Notes: a model not told the origin generated them from the letters alone. A stretch of DNA of 64,000 bases from Aquiluna sp. (GCA_029241985.1 JAQWUU010000053.1:39883-103882), one strand, 5' to 3'. Counted from the first letter of the stretch, positions 1-10,854 are shown. Numbers and translations are program-made.

Positions 1-3000
1 TCTTCCCCACGAGCGGCTGTCCCCTTCTGCTGAAACGGTCGGAAAAAGACTCAAGGCTTTGAATCGTATGAATATAATCTCGGCGAAGCCAGCCGGGCAC
101 AAAGTTGCAATCATGATTTCAATTAGGGCTGCCCTGCAACCGGTGATCGGTGGCCTAGACAAGCACCCCCCGTTTCAAGTAGTCAAGGGCAAGGACTATC
201 TGCTTCCAGAGCTAGCACTTAAGCTGATCGAAATTGCATACGAGCGAGTGGACATGGTCACTCGCAGGGGAGAGTTTGCAATTCGCGGTGGGATTCTCGA
301 TGTGTTCCCGACCACGGCCGAACACGCCCTGCGCCTGGAGTTTTTTGGCGACCAGCTTGAAGACATACGTGAGTTCCAGGTAGCAGACCAGCGATCGATC
401 GCATCCAGGGTGGACAGCATCGATCTGTTCCCGGCAAGGGAAATGCTTATTACTCCTGAGGTTGCGTCTAAGGCCAGAGAGATGGCTCATGAATTTCCAA
501 ACTTGAGTGAGATGCTCACCAAAATTGCGGAGGGGATTCCGGTTGCAGGCATGGAGTCGCTGGCTCCGACCCTTGTTCCAATCCTTGGCCCAATCACTCA
601 ATATTTGCCAGGAGCAACCTTCCTGCTGTTGGAGCCCGAGCTGCTGGCAACTAGAGCAAGCGCACTGGTAGAAACGAACGAGGAGTTCCTTCACGCGGCC
701 TGGGACACCGCTATTTCAGGAGGAACTGCTCCCATCGATCTATCGCCCGGTGGCTTTATGGATTTTGCCCAGTTACTGGCAGAGCTCTCAAAATCCAATC
801 GGGTCATTGAGCTAAGTTCGCTGCCACAGGACAATCACCTCGACCTTGGACTGAGGGAGATTCCTCAGTTTTCATCAACTGGAAGCTCCATTGATTGGGT
901 AGCAGACCAGCTGGCTCAAGACCAGAGAATGCTCATTACCGCTAAGGGGCACGGCACTGCTGAGCGAATAGTCGAACTCCTTACCGCTCAATCAATTCCG
1001 GTTGTGCTAACAGAAATAGCCAGAGAGCCAGTGCTCAATCAAGTCCAGGTGGTAGTTGCAGACTTGCCACACGGATTCGCCAGTGCTGCCGCAAAACTCA
1101 TTGTGCTCACCGAATCAGAATTCTTTGGGTCGGCTTCGACCTACCAATCGCCAAGCACCAGGAGGCTGGCAAAACGCAGGGGCGCTCAGGTCGACCCGTT
1201 GACGCTAAAGCAGGGCGACTACGTGGTGCATGAGATTCATGGAATCGGTCGCTTCAAGGAGCTTGTGCAAAGGAAAAACCTTGCACAAACAAGAGAGTAT
1301 CTAGTCATTGAGTACGCTCCACCCAAGCGCGGCTATCCAGCGGATACTCTTTTTGTCCCAACTGACCAGCTTGATTTTCTCTCTCGCTACGTTGGAGGCG
1401 AGGCACCGGTGCTTTCAAGAATGGGAGGTACTGACTGGGCCAGGGCCAAAGGTAACGCCAGAAAGGCTGTCCGCAAGATTGCGATAGACCTAGTCAAGCT
1501 CTATTCACTCAGAATGAAAGCCAAGGGCCATGCTTTTGGCGAGGACACTGTCTGGCAGCATGAACTAGAACAGGCATTTGCCTTCCAAGAAACTCCAGAC
1601 CAACTGACCACGATCGATGAGGTCAAGCGGGACATGGAACGTGCGGTTCCGATGGATCGATTATTGGCTGGTGATGTTGGCTATGGCAAGACAGAGGTTG
1701 CCATTCGGGCTGCATTCAAAGCTATCCAAGACGGTAAACAGGTGGCGATGTTGGTGCCAACCACGTTGCTTGTAAGGCAGCACATGCAAACTTTCCAGGA
1801 TCGATACAGCGGGTTTCCGGTGAATGTTCGAGCACTTTCTAGGTTTCAAAGTGCGAAGGAAATAAAGAAAACCCTGAGTGAGACCGCAACCGGCTCAGCT
1901 GATCTGGTAATCGGCACTCACCGACTGCTTTCCTCAGGCGTGGAATTTAGAAATCTGGGACTTGTCATCATTGACGAAGAGCAACGCTTTGGCGTGGAGC
2001 ACAAAGAAAAGCTCAAGGAGCTCAAGAACAACGTTGATGTGCTAGCAATGAGCGCAACACCGATTCCAAGAACACTAGAAATGGCGGTCACTGGAATTAG
2101 GGAGATGTCGACTCTTGCAACTCCACCCGAGGAAAGACATCCAATCCTCACTTTTGTTGGTGGCTACTCGGAAAAACAGGTGGCGGCTGCCATCCGAAGG
2201 GAACTGATTCGTGAAGGTCAAGTCTTCTTTGTTCACAACCGGGTTGCAACGATAGAAAAAGTCGTGGCAGATCTCCAAAAACTTGTGCCGGAGGCAAGAA
2301 TCGCTATGGCTCACGGGAAGATGCCGGAAGCGGCATTGGAGCAAGTTGTGATCGATTTCTGGGAAGGAAAATACGATGTCCTGGTATCCACCACAATTAT
2401 CGAAACCGGCATCGATATTCCAAACGCCAACACACTTATTGTCGATAGGGCTGAAAACTTCGGCCTGAGTCAACTGCACCAAATTAGAGGCAGAGTCGGG
2501 AGATCCAGGGAACGGGCTTACGCCTATTTCTTCTACGATCCCTCAAAGACCCTAAGCGAGACTGCGCATGATCGTCTTGCCACAATCGCCACCAATAACG
2601 AACTTGGCAGTGGCATGCAGGTTGCGATGAAGGACCTTGAAATAAGGGGAGCGGGAAATATGCTGGGCGGGGAGCAGTCCGGTCACATCGCTGGTGTTGG
2701 CTTCGACTTGTACCTGCGCATGATTTCTGAAGCCGTCAGCGAATTTCGTGGAGATCCGGTCAGCTCACCTGCCGAACTGAAATTGGAAATACCCATTGAC
2801 GCCAGAATTCCTCCAGAGTATCTAGACAGCGAAAGGTTGCGCCTAGAGGCCTATCACAAGCTCTCGGCTGCTAGCTCGGCAAAGTCATCCAGACAGGACC
2901 TGGACGCCATCATGCAAGAGCTTGAGGACAGATATGGGAAAGCCCCTGTGCCGGTGAAGCAACTGGTTCAAGTAACTGAATTACGCCAGCAGGCCAGTAG

Positions 3001-3259
3001 GCTGCACTTGAAAGACGTAAACCTCTTGGGCGCTCAGGCCAAACTCTCTCCGGTTGAGTTATCCGAGGCTGAAGTCGTTGCCCTCAGCCATAAGATTCCT
3101 GGCACCAGATACCTTCAAAGTTCGAAGCTGCTGACTCTGCCAATGCCGGTATCTTCTGGGTTTGATCCCCTCACGGATCAAGAAGTGATTGACTGGGTGT
3201 GGAAAGTGTTCATGATTGTATTTGGAGAATCTCTTGGAAAAACTAGCAAGCCTAATTAG
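1..3259 (+). CDS. mfd: Transcription-repair coupling factor Mfd (5' partial)
   Basis: Mfd is an ATP-dependent DNA translocase that removes stalled RNA polymerase and recruits UvrA for transcription-coupled repair. The reading frame is open from base 2, and its first residues (LPHERLSPSAETVGKRL) are typical Mfd sequence, so the true start lies outside the window and roughly 100 N-terminal residues are missing. An internal TTG at 59 is not the start. Visible in order: UvrB-like N-terminal domain, the RNA polymerase-binding domain (GDYVVHEIHGIGRFKEL), helicase Walker A (GDVGYGKTEVA), DEEQRFG box, the motif near SATPIPRTLEMA, motif VI (QIRGRVGRS) and the C-terminal TRCF domain. Its 3' end overlaps mazG by 26 bases, suggesting co-transcription and coupled translation. 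Confidence 0.97.
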   Translation, partial: LPHERLSPSAETVGKRLKALNRMNIISAKPAGHKVAIMISIRAALQPVIGGLDKHPPFQVVKGKDYLLPELALKLIEIAYERVDMVTRRGEFAIRGGILDVFPTTAEHALRLEFFGDQLEDIREFQVADQRSIASRVDSIDLFPAREMLITPEVASKAREMAHEFPNLSEMLTKIAEGIPVAGMESLAPTLVPILGPITQYLPGATFLLLEPELLATRASALVETNEEFLHAAWDTAISGGTAPIDLSPGGFMDFAQLLAELSKSNRVIELSSLPQDNHLDLGLREIPQFSSTGSSIDWVADQLAQDQRMLITAKGHGTAERIVELLTAQSIPVVLTEIAREPVLNQVQVVVADLPHGFASAAAKLIVLTESEFFGSASTYQSPSTRRLAKRRGAQVDPLTLKQGDYVVHEIHGIGRFKELVQRKNLAQTREYLVIEYAPPKRGYPADTLFVPTDQLDFLSRYVGGEAPVLSRMGGTDWARAKGNARKAVRKIAIDLVKLYSLRMKAKGHAFGEDTVWQHELEQAFAFQETPDQLTTIDEVKRDMERAVPMDRLLAGDVGYGKTEVAIRAAFKAIQDGKQVAMLVPTTLLVRQHMQTFQDRYSGFPVNVRALSRFQSAKEIKKTLSETATGSADLVIGTHRLLSSGVEFRNLGLVIIDEEQRFGVEHKEKLKELKNNVDVLAMSATPIPRTLEMAVTGIREMSTLATPPEERHPILTFVGGYSEKQVAAAIRRELIREGQVFFVHNRVATIEKVVADLQKLVPEARIAMAHGKMPEAALEQVVIDFWEGKYDVLVSTTIIETGIDIPNANTLIVDRAENFGLSQLHQIRGRVGRSRERAYAYFFYDPSKTLSETAHDRLATIATNNELGSGMQVAMKDLEIRGAGNMLGGEQSGHIAGVGFDLYLRMISEAVSEFRGDPVSSPAELKLEIPIDARIPPEYLDSERLRLEAYHKLSAASSAKSSRQDLDAIMQELEDRYGKAPVPVKQLVQVTELRQQASRLHLKDVNLLGAQAKLSPVELSEAEVVALSHKIPGTRYLQSSKLLTLPMPVSSGFDPLTDQEVIDWVWKVFMIVFGESLGKTSKPN

Positions 3260-3929
3260 AACTGCCCAGCAGCTAAGGGCCCCCGGCGGTTGCCCCTGGG
3301 ATGCCGAGCAGACCCATGAATCTTTAGTGCAGTATCTGCTGGAAGAAACCTACGAGTTGATTGACGCAATCGAATCTGGCTCAAGGGACGAAGTTATTGA
3401 GGAACTCGGGGATGTCCTTTACCAGGTCCTTTTCCACTCGGACATCGCCAGCCAGGGCAGCCTAGGAGAACCGTTCAGCTTGGAAGATGTCGCTGAAAAA
3501 ATGGAACTAAAAATGGTTTCCCGGCACCCGCACGTTTTCGGTTCTGCAGAGCAGCGCAAGCAGTTTTCTGCTGCGAACGGTGAAGACGTTGTAAAAAATT
3601 GGGAGGGGCATAAAAAGCTGGAGAAGCCAGAGCGAACCAGCATTTTAGATGGAGTACCGCAGTCCATGCCTGCGCTTGCTCTAACCAGCAAGGTTATGGG
3701 CAAGGCGGAAAAAGCCGGAATTCTTGAAGAGAGTGAAATACCAACGATTCCTATGGAGACAGAAGAAGAGCTCGGGAAACTCTTATTGGCTGTTGTTGCA
3801 AGTGCTAGGTCTGCGGGGCTTGATCCCGAGAGAGCGCTTCGCGAGGCAAACCGTGAGCTTCAGGCTGAAATCAGAGCGGCCGAGCTCGAGAGTGATTTTG
3901 ATGCTGGCGTTATCGCAGTTTCGGACTAG
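3234..3929 (+). CDS. mazG: MazG-family nucleoside triphosphate pyrophosphohydrolase
   Basis: MazG hydrolyses (d)NTPs, including damaged ones, to NMP and pyrophosphate. The protein carries the PGGCPWD signature and the metal-binding EExxE (EETYE, about residues 37-41) and EELGD (about 56-60) motifs of the first MazG domain, plus a weaker second helical domain. Length is 231 aa, close to bacterial MazG. I chose TTG at 3234 because GGAG at 3224-3227 sits 6 bases upstream; a TTG at 3216 would add six residues without a better ribosome site. It overlaps mfd, and its TAG stop shares the CTAG tetranucleotide with the convergent TetR gene. Confidence 0.93.
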   Translation: MEKLASLIRTAQQLRAPGGCPWDAEQTHESLVQYLLEETYELIDAIESGSRDEVIEELGDVLYQVLFHSDIASQGSLGEPFSLEDVAEKMELKMVSRHPHVFGSAEQRKQFSAANGEDVVKNWEGHKKLEKPERTSILDGVPQSMPALALTSKVMGKAEKAGILEESEIPTIPMETEEELGKLLLAVVASARSAGLDPERALREANRELQAEIRAAELESDFDAGVIAVSD

Positions 3930-4510
3930 CCGAAGAGCGACTCGAAGTCGCTGAATCCATCATCCAAAACCTCAGATGGAGTCCTTGGGTCGTCAGTTTC
4001 GGCCCACCAAATCAAGATTGCCACCGAAGCAGAAAGCATTGCGGCCGAGACTGCTTTTGCTCGAAGGGCATCTCCACCAAAGCGAATTACGGCATTCTCT
4101 AGAACTAGCCGAGCTTGATCAAGTTGACCTTGACCCCACCCATAAACCTCAGGGGAGGAGCCGATAATTTTTAGACGCAACCTGACGGTTTCAAGAGAAT
4201 TATCGGCCATCTGCATAGCGTCGACCCAGGAGCGATGAAGCAGTTGAACTACGGTCGAGGCCTCCCCGGTTTCAAGCTGTTTCGCGAGCTCAGCTGTGAA
4301 GTTGTGCATTCCTCCCCAAACCACAGCAGCCTTTGAGGGGAAGACTCGAAAAAGATTAGACCTTGAGATTCCAGCCGCGGCTGCAACCTGTTCCATGGTT
4401 ACGCGATCGATTCCCTGCTCACTGAAAAGGCGAAGCGCGTTCAGGCCAACTTCTGCGGGGTCCGTGGTTATTGGCCGGCCGCGTCCTTGCTTCGATTGCT
4501 GAATAGACAT
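3926..4510 (-). CDS. TetR-family transcriptional regulator
   Basis: A 194-aa one-component repressor. The N-terminal third is a typical TetR helix-turn-helix (ALRLFSEQGIDRVTMEQVAA, then AGISRSNLFRVFPSKAAV); the C-terminal half is a helical ligand-binding domain I cannot assign to a ligand. ATG at 4510 is preferred over the upstream TTG at 4528, as family members begin shortly before the arginine-rich GRGRP segment. It is divergent from hisS across 100 bases, so autoregulation from that spacer is plausible, but no clear operator was seen. The 3' end overlaps mazG by 4 bases. Confidence 0.88.
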   Translation of the reverse strand: MSIQQSKQGRGRPITTDPAEVGLNALRLFSEQGIDRVTMEQVAAAAGISRSNLFRVFPSKAAVVWGGMHNFTAELAKQLETGEASTVVQLLHRSWVDAMQMADNSLETVRLRLKIIGSSPEVYGWGQGQLDQARLVLENAVIRFGGDALRAKAVSAAMLSASVAILIWWAETDDPRTPSEVLDDGFSDFESLFG

Positions 4511-4610
4511 TGTCCACAACAGTATCAAGCTGAACTCGGGCTATCCATGATTTTTAGGACTTGAGACAGATGGCAGCGAACTTGCTCAGATGCTATGCCA
4601 GACTTGATAC

Positions 4611-5813
4611 GTGGCTAACCAAGTAAATCCCCCGAGAGGTATGCGAGACATACTTCCAGGCGAGAAGCACACCCGAGAGCAATTGATATCGGTGATCCGC
4701 ACCCAATATCTTCAACGTGGTTTTCAAGAGATCGAAACACCTGCGCTAGAGGACATAACGAGACTCACCTCAGGCCAGGGTGGCGATAACGAAAAGTTAG
4801 TCTTCCAGGTCCTCAAGCGAGGCGAGGATTTGGAATCCGCCAAGGCCAACGATGAGTCCCTAGCAGATTTAGGTTTGCGTTTTGACTTGACGGTTCCTCT
4901 GACTCGATTTTTTGCGACCAACCAAGCAGCGTTGCCCAAGGTGTTTAAGGCAATTCAAATTGGCCCGGTTTGGCGTGCGGAAAGGCCACAAAAGGGCAGA
5001 TACCGGCAATTCCTGCAGTGCGACATCGACATTATTGGGGATTCGTCCATACTGGCCGAAGCAGAGTTGCTCTCAGCATCACTTGCAGCACTCGATGCAC
5101 TCGGTTTAGCAGATGCGACAATTCGAGTAAATCACCGGAAAGTTTTGACCGACAATATCGCGGGCCTAGGAATTGGCGAAGCCAACCAGCTTTCCGCCAT
5201 GATCACTATCGACAAGCTCGATAAGGTCGGAATCGATGGCGTCTGTAAAGAGCTCGCGACAAAGTTTGACGATCAGGTCGCCACGCGCGCAGCTGAGTGG
5301 CTTTCAAGCCTAAATGAGCAGGCTTTCCCTGAGGAATTGCAGGATTTGGTTTCGAGTCTCGGCAAGCACGGGGCCAGACTCGTTTATGACGCAAGTTTGG
5401 TTCGTGGCATGGGTTACTACACCGGGACAATCTTTGAAATACAGCACCCGGCTGCCAGCTCCTCGATAGGCGGCGGAGGTCGTTACGATTCGATGGTTGG
5501 CAAGTGGGCCGGCGTTGATTCCCCTGCTGTGGGGATTTCACTGGGCTTTGAGCGAATTGTTGAACTTGCAAAGCTACAAAACTCGCAGGAACCAACTCTT
5601 GCGCTAATTCTGGCAAGTGCCGAAGATGCTGAGACAGGGCTAAAGATGCAAGCTGAGGTAATCGCATCTGGGAAAAACTGCAGGCTCGAAATACAGCAAA
5701 AAAACTTCAAAGCACAGCTTGCCGCTTTGGCTCAACTCGGAGTGACAGAGTTCGCCAATTTGGAGCCTGGAGCAAAGACCTTGGGTGAGCTCAAAATACG
5801 GACTCTTGACTAA
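4611..5813 (+). CDS. hisS: Histidine--tRNA ligase (HisRS)
   Basis: A class II aminoacyl-tRNA synthetase that charges tRNA-His. The three class II motifs are present: motif 1 region after PPRGMRDILPGEKHTREQL, motif 2 (GPVWRAERPQKGRYRQF), and motif 3 (VGISLGFERI); the histidine-binding loop LVRGMGYYTGTIFEI and the glycine-rich GGGGRYDS are intact. A compact C-terminal anticodon-binding domain ends the 400-aa protein. Start is GTG at 4611 with no strong Shine-Dalgarno; TATGCC lies 12 bases upstream and may be a -10 element giving a very short leader. Confidence 0.97.
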   Translation: MANQVNPPRGMRDILPGEKHTREQLISVIRTQYLQRGFQEIETPALEDITRLTSGQGGDNEKLVFQVLKRGEDLESAKANDESLADLGLRFDLTVPLTRFFATNQAALPKVFKAIQIGPVWRAERPQKGRYRQFLQCDIDIIGDSSILAEAELLSASLAALDALGLADATIRVNHRKVLTDNIAGLGIGEANQLSAMITIDKLDKVGIDGVCKELATKFDDQVATRAAEWLSSLNEQAFPEELQDLVSSLGKHGARLVYDASLVRGMGYYTGTIFEIQHPAASSSIGGGGRYDSMVGKWAGVDSPAVGISLGFERIVELAKLQNSQEPTLALILASAEDAETGLKMQAEVIASGKNCRLEIQQKNFKAQLAALAQLGVTEFANLEPGAKTLGELKIRTLD

Positions 5814-5888
5814 GTGACTAAACTTTTTTTCGAAATGAAGCCATCGATGTTTTCTAATTTCTTCCAATCCATTAATCAGTAGCCATAG

Positions 5889-7187
<1,299 letters not shown>

Positions 7188-7192
7188 CCTCC

Positions 7193-7208
7193 GAACCTAA
7201 AGGTTTTT
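7193..7208 (+). terminator. Weak possible intrinsic terminator after eno
   Basis: GAACC-TAAA-GGTTT, a five-pair stem including one G-U, followed by two more T residues. It is short and could equally be chance. The next gene follows within 31 bases. Confidence 0.3.
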
Positions 7209-7238
7209 GGGCCCAACTGGTTTTAGTATCTAGAGGTC

Positions 7239-7745
7239 ATGGCAGTTAGTTCACGCGATCCAAAAATCCCCGTCTCACTGAGTCAGGGGAAAATTCTGCA
7301 GCGCATGTTGAAGCTAAACAGTGCTTCAGTGAGCGTGATTTTGGTGATAATTTTGGGGACCTATTTGATCTCCCCTGACGTTCAGAGCTACCTAAACCAG
7401 CGTCGCCAAATTGTTGAAATCGAACTGGGTATTCAAACAGCGAAGGATGCTGTGGTTGATATGCAAGCAGAACGAGATCGCTGGCAAGACCCGGCATACA
7501 TTCGTTCGCAGGCCCGTGACAGGCTCTACTACGTGCTTCCAGGCGAGGTTTCTTACCTAGTCATGGATTCCGATGGCCTGGATTTCTCTGATACTTCCAA
7601 CACGTTGGGCGCAGTGCTGGCTGAAAAGCGTAATGCTGATGACATCAGCCTCGAGGTTTCAGCAGCAAAAGAAAACTGGGTCGACTCTCTTCTTGAGGTG
7701 TTATTGCGGTCTGCCCTTGAGACACCATTGGAGGAAACTGAGTAA
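7239..7745 (+). CDS. FtsB/DivIC-family septum formation initiator
   Basis: Small bitopic division protein that, in this family, bridges FtsQ- and FtsL-type proteins at the divisome. The 168-aa sequence has a basic N-terminal tail, one membrane segment (about residues 30-47), then a coiled coil (about 49-85, SYLNQRRQIVEIELGIQTAK) and the family motif WQDPAYIRSQARDRLYYVLPG. Position directly after eno is the classic actinobacterial context. TAGTAT lies 10-15 bases before the ATG and could be a -10 giving little or no leader. Its stop overlaps the next start (TAATG). Confidence 0.9.
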   Translation: MAVSSRDPKIPVSLSQGKILQRMLKLNSASVSVILVIILGTYLISPDVQSYLNQRRQIVEIELGIQTAKDAVVDMQAERDRWQDPAYIRSQARDRLYYVLPGEVSYLVMDSDGLDFSDTSNTLGAVLAEKRNADDISLEVSAAKENWVDSLLEVLLRSALETPLEETE

Positions 7746-8224
7746 TGGTTTCAGATGCTGATGTTCTAGAGGTCACCAGACAACTTGGCCGCCCAGCCAG
7801 GGGCATTTTGGAAGTCGCGGCTAGGTGCGTCTGCGGCCGTCCGGTGGTAGTGAAGACAACTCCAAGACTTGAAGACGGCACTCCTTTTCCAACGCTTTTT
7901 TACCTAACGCAAACGGCGGCAACAGCGGCTGTTTCAACCCTTGAAGCCTCTGGCTTCATGGTGGAAATGCAGCAACGGCTGGCTGAAGATGATCAGATTC
8001 GTGCGGGGTACCTGCTAGCCCACAGGTCATACCTGGCTGAACGGGACCAGATCGAAGTGGTTCCCGAGCTAAATGATTTCTCGGCCGGAGGCATGCCAAT
8101 ACGGGTGAAGTGCTTACACGCTTTAGTCGCCCACTCGCTGGCCAAGGGTGAGGGCTCAAATCCCATTGGTGACTTGGCGCTAGAAGCACTTGACTGGTCA
8201 ATCAAGGTCTGCTCTTGCAACTAG
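7745..8224 (+). CDS. DUF501 family protein
   Basis: A 159-aa soluble protein of the DUF501 family; its function is not established. The N-terminus (VTRQLGRPARGILEVAARCVCG), the LPTLFYLT-like segment PTLFYLTQTAATAAVSTLEA and the closing RVKCLHALVAHSLAKGEG are family features. Cysteines at CVCG and CLH could bind metal, but this is unproven. ATG at 7745 overlaps the septum gene's stop by one base, implying translational coupling in an eno-ftsB-DUF501-protease run. Confidence 0.85.
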   Translation: MVSDADVLEVTRQLGRPARGILEVAARCVCGRPVVVKTTPRLEDGTPFPTLFYLTQTAATAAVSTLEASGFMVEMQQRLAEDDQIRAGYLLAHRSYLAERDQIEVVPELNDFSAGGMPIRVKCLHALVAHSLAKGEGSNPIGDLALEALDWSIKVCSCN

Positions 8225-9414
8225 CGGCTGCCCTGGCCTCCCTTGCTTTAGCGGTCGCTAATCTTGCCCCTGCTGACCAGTGGTGGATCAGTGAGCTTGG
8301 CCCTGCCGTCGGGCAAGCATCGGGCGGACAGGGCGTTGTAATTGCTGTAATCGACACGGGGATTGACGCTTCGCATCCTGACCTCCAGAACGTAGTTATT
8401 GGTGGAGCTGATTTTTCTGGCGTTGGCACTCCTGACGGCTTGACTCCAGTGGGCTCGAGCTCATTCCACGGGACGATGGTTGCCTCCCTAATTGCGGGGC
8501 AAGGACTCCAGAGCGGGGGCGTTATTGGAGTAAGTCCTGCAGCAAAACTGCTTTCAATTTCCGTCGGCTTAGGTGTCGAGGGAAGCGACACTGACGCTCA
8601 GATTGCCGCTGCCGTGAACTGGGCGGTAGATCAGGGAGCAGACATCATTAACCTTTCGCTAAGCCGTAATTCCTCAATGTGGCCAAGAAGTTGGGACGAA
8701 GCATTCTTAAGGGCTTTTGAGAATGACATTGTTGTTGTGGCTGCCAGCGGCAATGACATTACCGGCAACTCGCAGCCAGGAGCCCCGGCCACGATTCCAG
8801 GAGTCGTATCTGTCACTGGTCTCGACCGAACTTTTGCGGGTAACGAAGTTTCTGGTTCAGCGGGTATCGGGATTTCAATTAGTGCACCCGGCTTTGACCT
8901 CTTCGGTAGCTACCCAGGCGGCCAGATAGCAAAGTGGTCCGGCTCTTCGGCGGCGGCGCCGCTGGTCAGTGGAGTGGCAGCTCTTATGATGCAGCAAGAC
9001 CCCAACGCTTCAGCCAACGATATTGTTTTTAGACTTCTAGCCTCGGCTTTGGATCTTGGCGAGGGCGGCTTTGACCAAACCTTCGGCTACGGTTTTCTAG
9101 ATCCATCCTCAGCTCTCGAATCGACACTCACGTCGACCACCAATCCGCTTGGGCAGTTGGACTATTGGATCGAACTTTACAGAGCTTCCCAAAGTGCTGA
9201 ATCCGAAGCAGTGTCGCTTATCTTGCCGCAAGTTCCTGACCAGGTTCTAGATTCATCAGGGCGTGGCACTGTTGGCAATTCTTTGCCTTCGCAAGCAGCT
9301 TGGTATCAAAATCCGCTACTCTATTTTTTGTTATCCCCCGTGGCACTGTTGCTCTGGTTAGCACTGCGTAAAAGTCGTAGCGAGGGCCAGGGAAGAAAAG
9401 ACGAAAGTAACTAG
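8215..9414 (+). CDS. Membrane-anchored subtilisin-like (S8) serine protease, mycosin-like layout
   Basis: A predicted extracytoplasmic S8 protease of 399 aa. The catalytic triad is visible: Asp47 (VIAVIDTGID), His85 (SSFHGTMVA), Ser245 (SGSSAAAPLV), with oxyanion Asn180 (ASGN). The N-terminus is a hydrophobic export signal (about residues 1-19) and the C-terminus has a membrane helix (LLYFLLSPVALLLWLAL) followed by a basic cytoplasmic tail. This signal, protease, single-helix layout is that of mycosins, but no ESX/type VII genes are in the window and the substrate is unknown. The nucleophile motif is GSS rather than the usual GTS. TTG at 8215 overlaps DUF501 by 10 bases, so it is probably translated in the same operon. 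Confidence 0.88.
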   Translation: MQLAAALASLALAVANLAPADQWWISELGPAVGQASGGQGVVIAVIDTGIDASHPDLQNVVIGGADFSGVGTPDGLTPVGSSSFHGTMVASLIAGQGLQSGGVIGVSPAAKLLSISVGLGVEGSDTDAQIAAAVNWAVDQGADIINLSLSRNSSMWPRSWDEAFLRAFENDIVVVAASGNDITGNSQPGAPATIPGVVSVTGLDRTFAGNEVSGSAGIGISISAPGFDLFGSYPGGQIAKWSGSSAAAPLVSGVAALMMQQDPNASANDIVFRLLASALDLGEGGFDQTFGYGFLDPSSALESTLTSTTNPLGQLDYWIELYRASQSAESEAVSLILPQVPDQVLDSSGRGTVGNSLPSQAAWYQNPLLYFLLSPVALLLWLALRKSRSEGQGRKDESN

Positions 9415-9422
9415 CGCAAACT

Positions 9423-10814
9423 ATGACTATTGCGAAAACTAACTCCAAAACTCCCCAGGCCGTGGCAAAGGCGATTATTGACCCAAAGCCACCTCAGCGG
9501 ATTCTAATAATCGGCGGCGGATACGCAGGCTTTTACACAGCTTGGAAGCTTGAAAAATTGCTTCGGAAGAATGAGGCAGTCGTCACACTGGTTGATCCAC
9601 TGCCATACATGACGTATCAGCCATTCTTGCCTGAAGTTGCCGCAGGCTCCATTGAGCCACGTCACGCCATCGTTTCTCACCGTCAGCACCTGAAGAAGAC
9701 AAACTTGGTTTCCGGTCGCATGGTGAAGGTAAACCACAAGCAAAAGAAGGCCACTTTTGCCATAGAGGGCGGCAAATCCCGTGTAATCGAATACGACCAG
9801 ATTGTGATGACCGCGGGAGCTGTAACAAGAACCTTCCCAATCAAGGGAATTGCCGAAGAGGCGATCGGGATGAAGACCATCGAAGAGGCCGTCGAAGTCA
9901 GAAATCGCCTAATTGGAAACTTTGAGAGAGCTGCGGCCCTTCCGAAAGAAAGCAAGCTTAGAAAGCGTTTACTTACCACCGTGGTTGTCGGTGGAGGGTT
10001 CGCTGGAATTGAGGCTTTCGCTGAGCTGAGAAGTGCTGCGACCTCGCTTGTACAGCACTACCCAGAAATCGATTACGAAGAAATTGAATTTCACCTCATT
10101 GAAGCTATGGGGCGAATAATGCCGGAAGTGTCATTAAAGACTTCGCTCTGGGTAATCGATAATTTGGCTAAGCGAAATGCGATTATTCACTTGGACACCC
10201 AGCTCACATCAGCCGAAAAGGGAGTCATCTCACTTTCTACCGGCGAAAAGATGGAGTCTGACTTAATTATTTGGACCGCTGGTGTTGCGGCGGCTCCTGT
10301 TGCTAAAAACTGCGACTTCCCGCTTGATGCAAGATTCAGGGTTATTGCCAATACATCACTTCAGGTAGTCGATGGAGAAAAGGTGGTTGCGGATGCATGG
10401 ACCGCGGGAGACGTTTCTGCCGTGCCAGATCTTTCCGGAGGCGGAGTTGGCGGCTACTGCGTTCCAAACGCTCAGCATGCTGTTAGGCAGGCCAAGCTTC
10501 TTGCAAAGAACTTAGTTGCAGACATTCGTGACGAAGCACCAAAACAGTATTTCCACAAAAACCTGGGAGCAGTTGCCGGCTTAGGAATTGGAGTGGGTGC
10601 TTTTCAGTCTGGAAAGCTTGGGCTGACAGGTTTTGTCGCTTGGATCTTCCACCGCGGCTATCACGGTCTTGCTATGCCCACCTGGGAGCGGAAGATTCGC
10701 GTAGTAGCAGGATGGTTTTGGAACCTGGTGCTAGGGCGCGATCTAACCTCGGTTGAGGCAATGCGAAACCCTCGATTATTCTTTGAGACTTGGGCAACCA
10801 AGCCTGGCAAGTAA
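9423..10814 (+). CDS. ndh: Type II NADH dehydrogenase (NDH-2), FAD-dependent
   Basis: Non-proton-pumping NADH:quinone oxidoreductase of the respiratory chain, peripheral on the inner face of the membrane. Two Rossmann folds are clear: FAD site GGGYAG (residues 31-36) and NADH site GGGFAG (190-195); TAGDVSAVPD is the second FAD contact. The C-terminal amphipathic region (FVAWIFHRGYHGLAMPTWERK, split here for length, and following) is the membrane-attachment part. Length 463 aa is normal. It starts nine bases after the protease gene and is followed by a good intrinsic terminator. Confidence 0.95.
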   Translation: MTIAKTNSKTPQAVAKAIIDPKPPQRILIIGGGYAGFYTAWKLEKLLRKNEAVVTLVDPLPYMTYQPFLPEVAAGSIEPRHAIVSHRQHLKKTNLVSGRMVKVNHKQKKATFAIEGGKSRVIEYDQIVMTAGAVTRTFPIKGIAEEAIGMKTIEEAVEVRNRLIGNFERAAALPKESKLRKRLLTTVVVGGGFAGIEAFAELRSAATSLVQHYPEIDYEEIEFHLIEAMGRIMPEVSLKTSLWVIDNLAKRNAIIHLDTQLTSAEKGVISLSTGEKMESDLIIWTAGVAAAPVAKNCDFPLDARFRVIANTSLQVVDGEKVVADAWTAGDVSAVPDLSGGGVGGYCVPNAQHAVRQAKLLAKNLVADIRDEAPKQYFHKNLGAVAGLGIGVGAFQSGKLGLTGFVAWIFHRGYHGLAMPTWERKIRVVAGWFWNLVLGRDLTSVEAMRNPRLFFETWATKPGK

Positions 10815-10828
10815 TTGCACAGACTTTA

Positions 10829-10854
10829 GGCCTAGCTTTTATGCTGGGCCTTTT
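10829..10854 (+). terminator. Intrinsic terminator after ndh
   Basis: GGCCTAGC (10829-10836), loop TTTTAT, GCTGGGCC (10843-10850): eight pairs with one G-U, followed by TTTTGTCTT. It ends only six bases before the tRNA-Leu gene. Confidence 0.8.

Noticed and set aside
212..694. Minus-strand ORF of 160 codons inside mfd
   Set aside because: Shadow of conserved mfd coding sequence; no domain or ribosome site.
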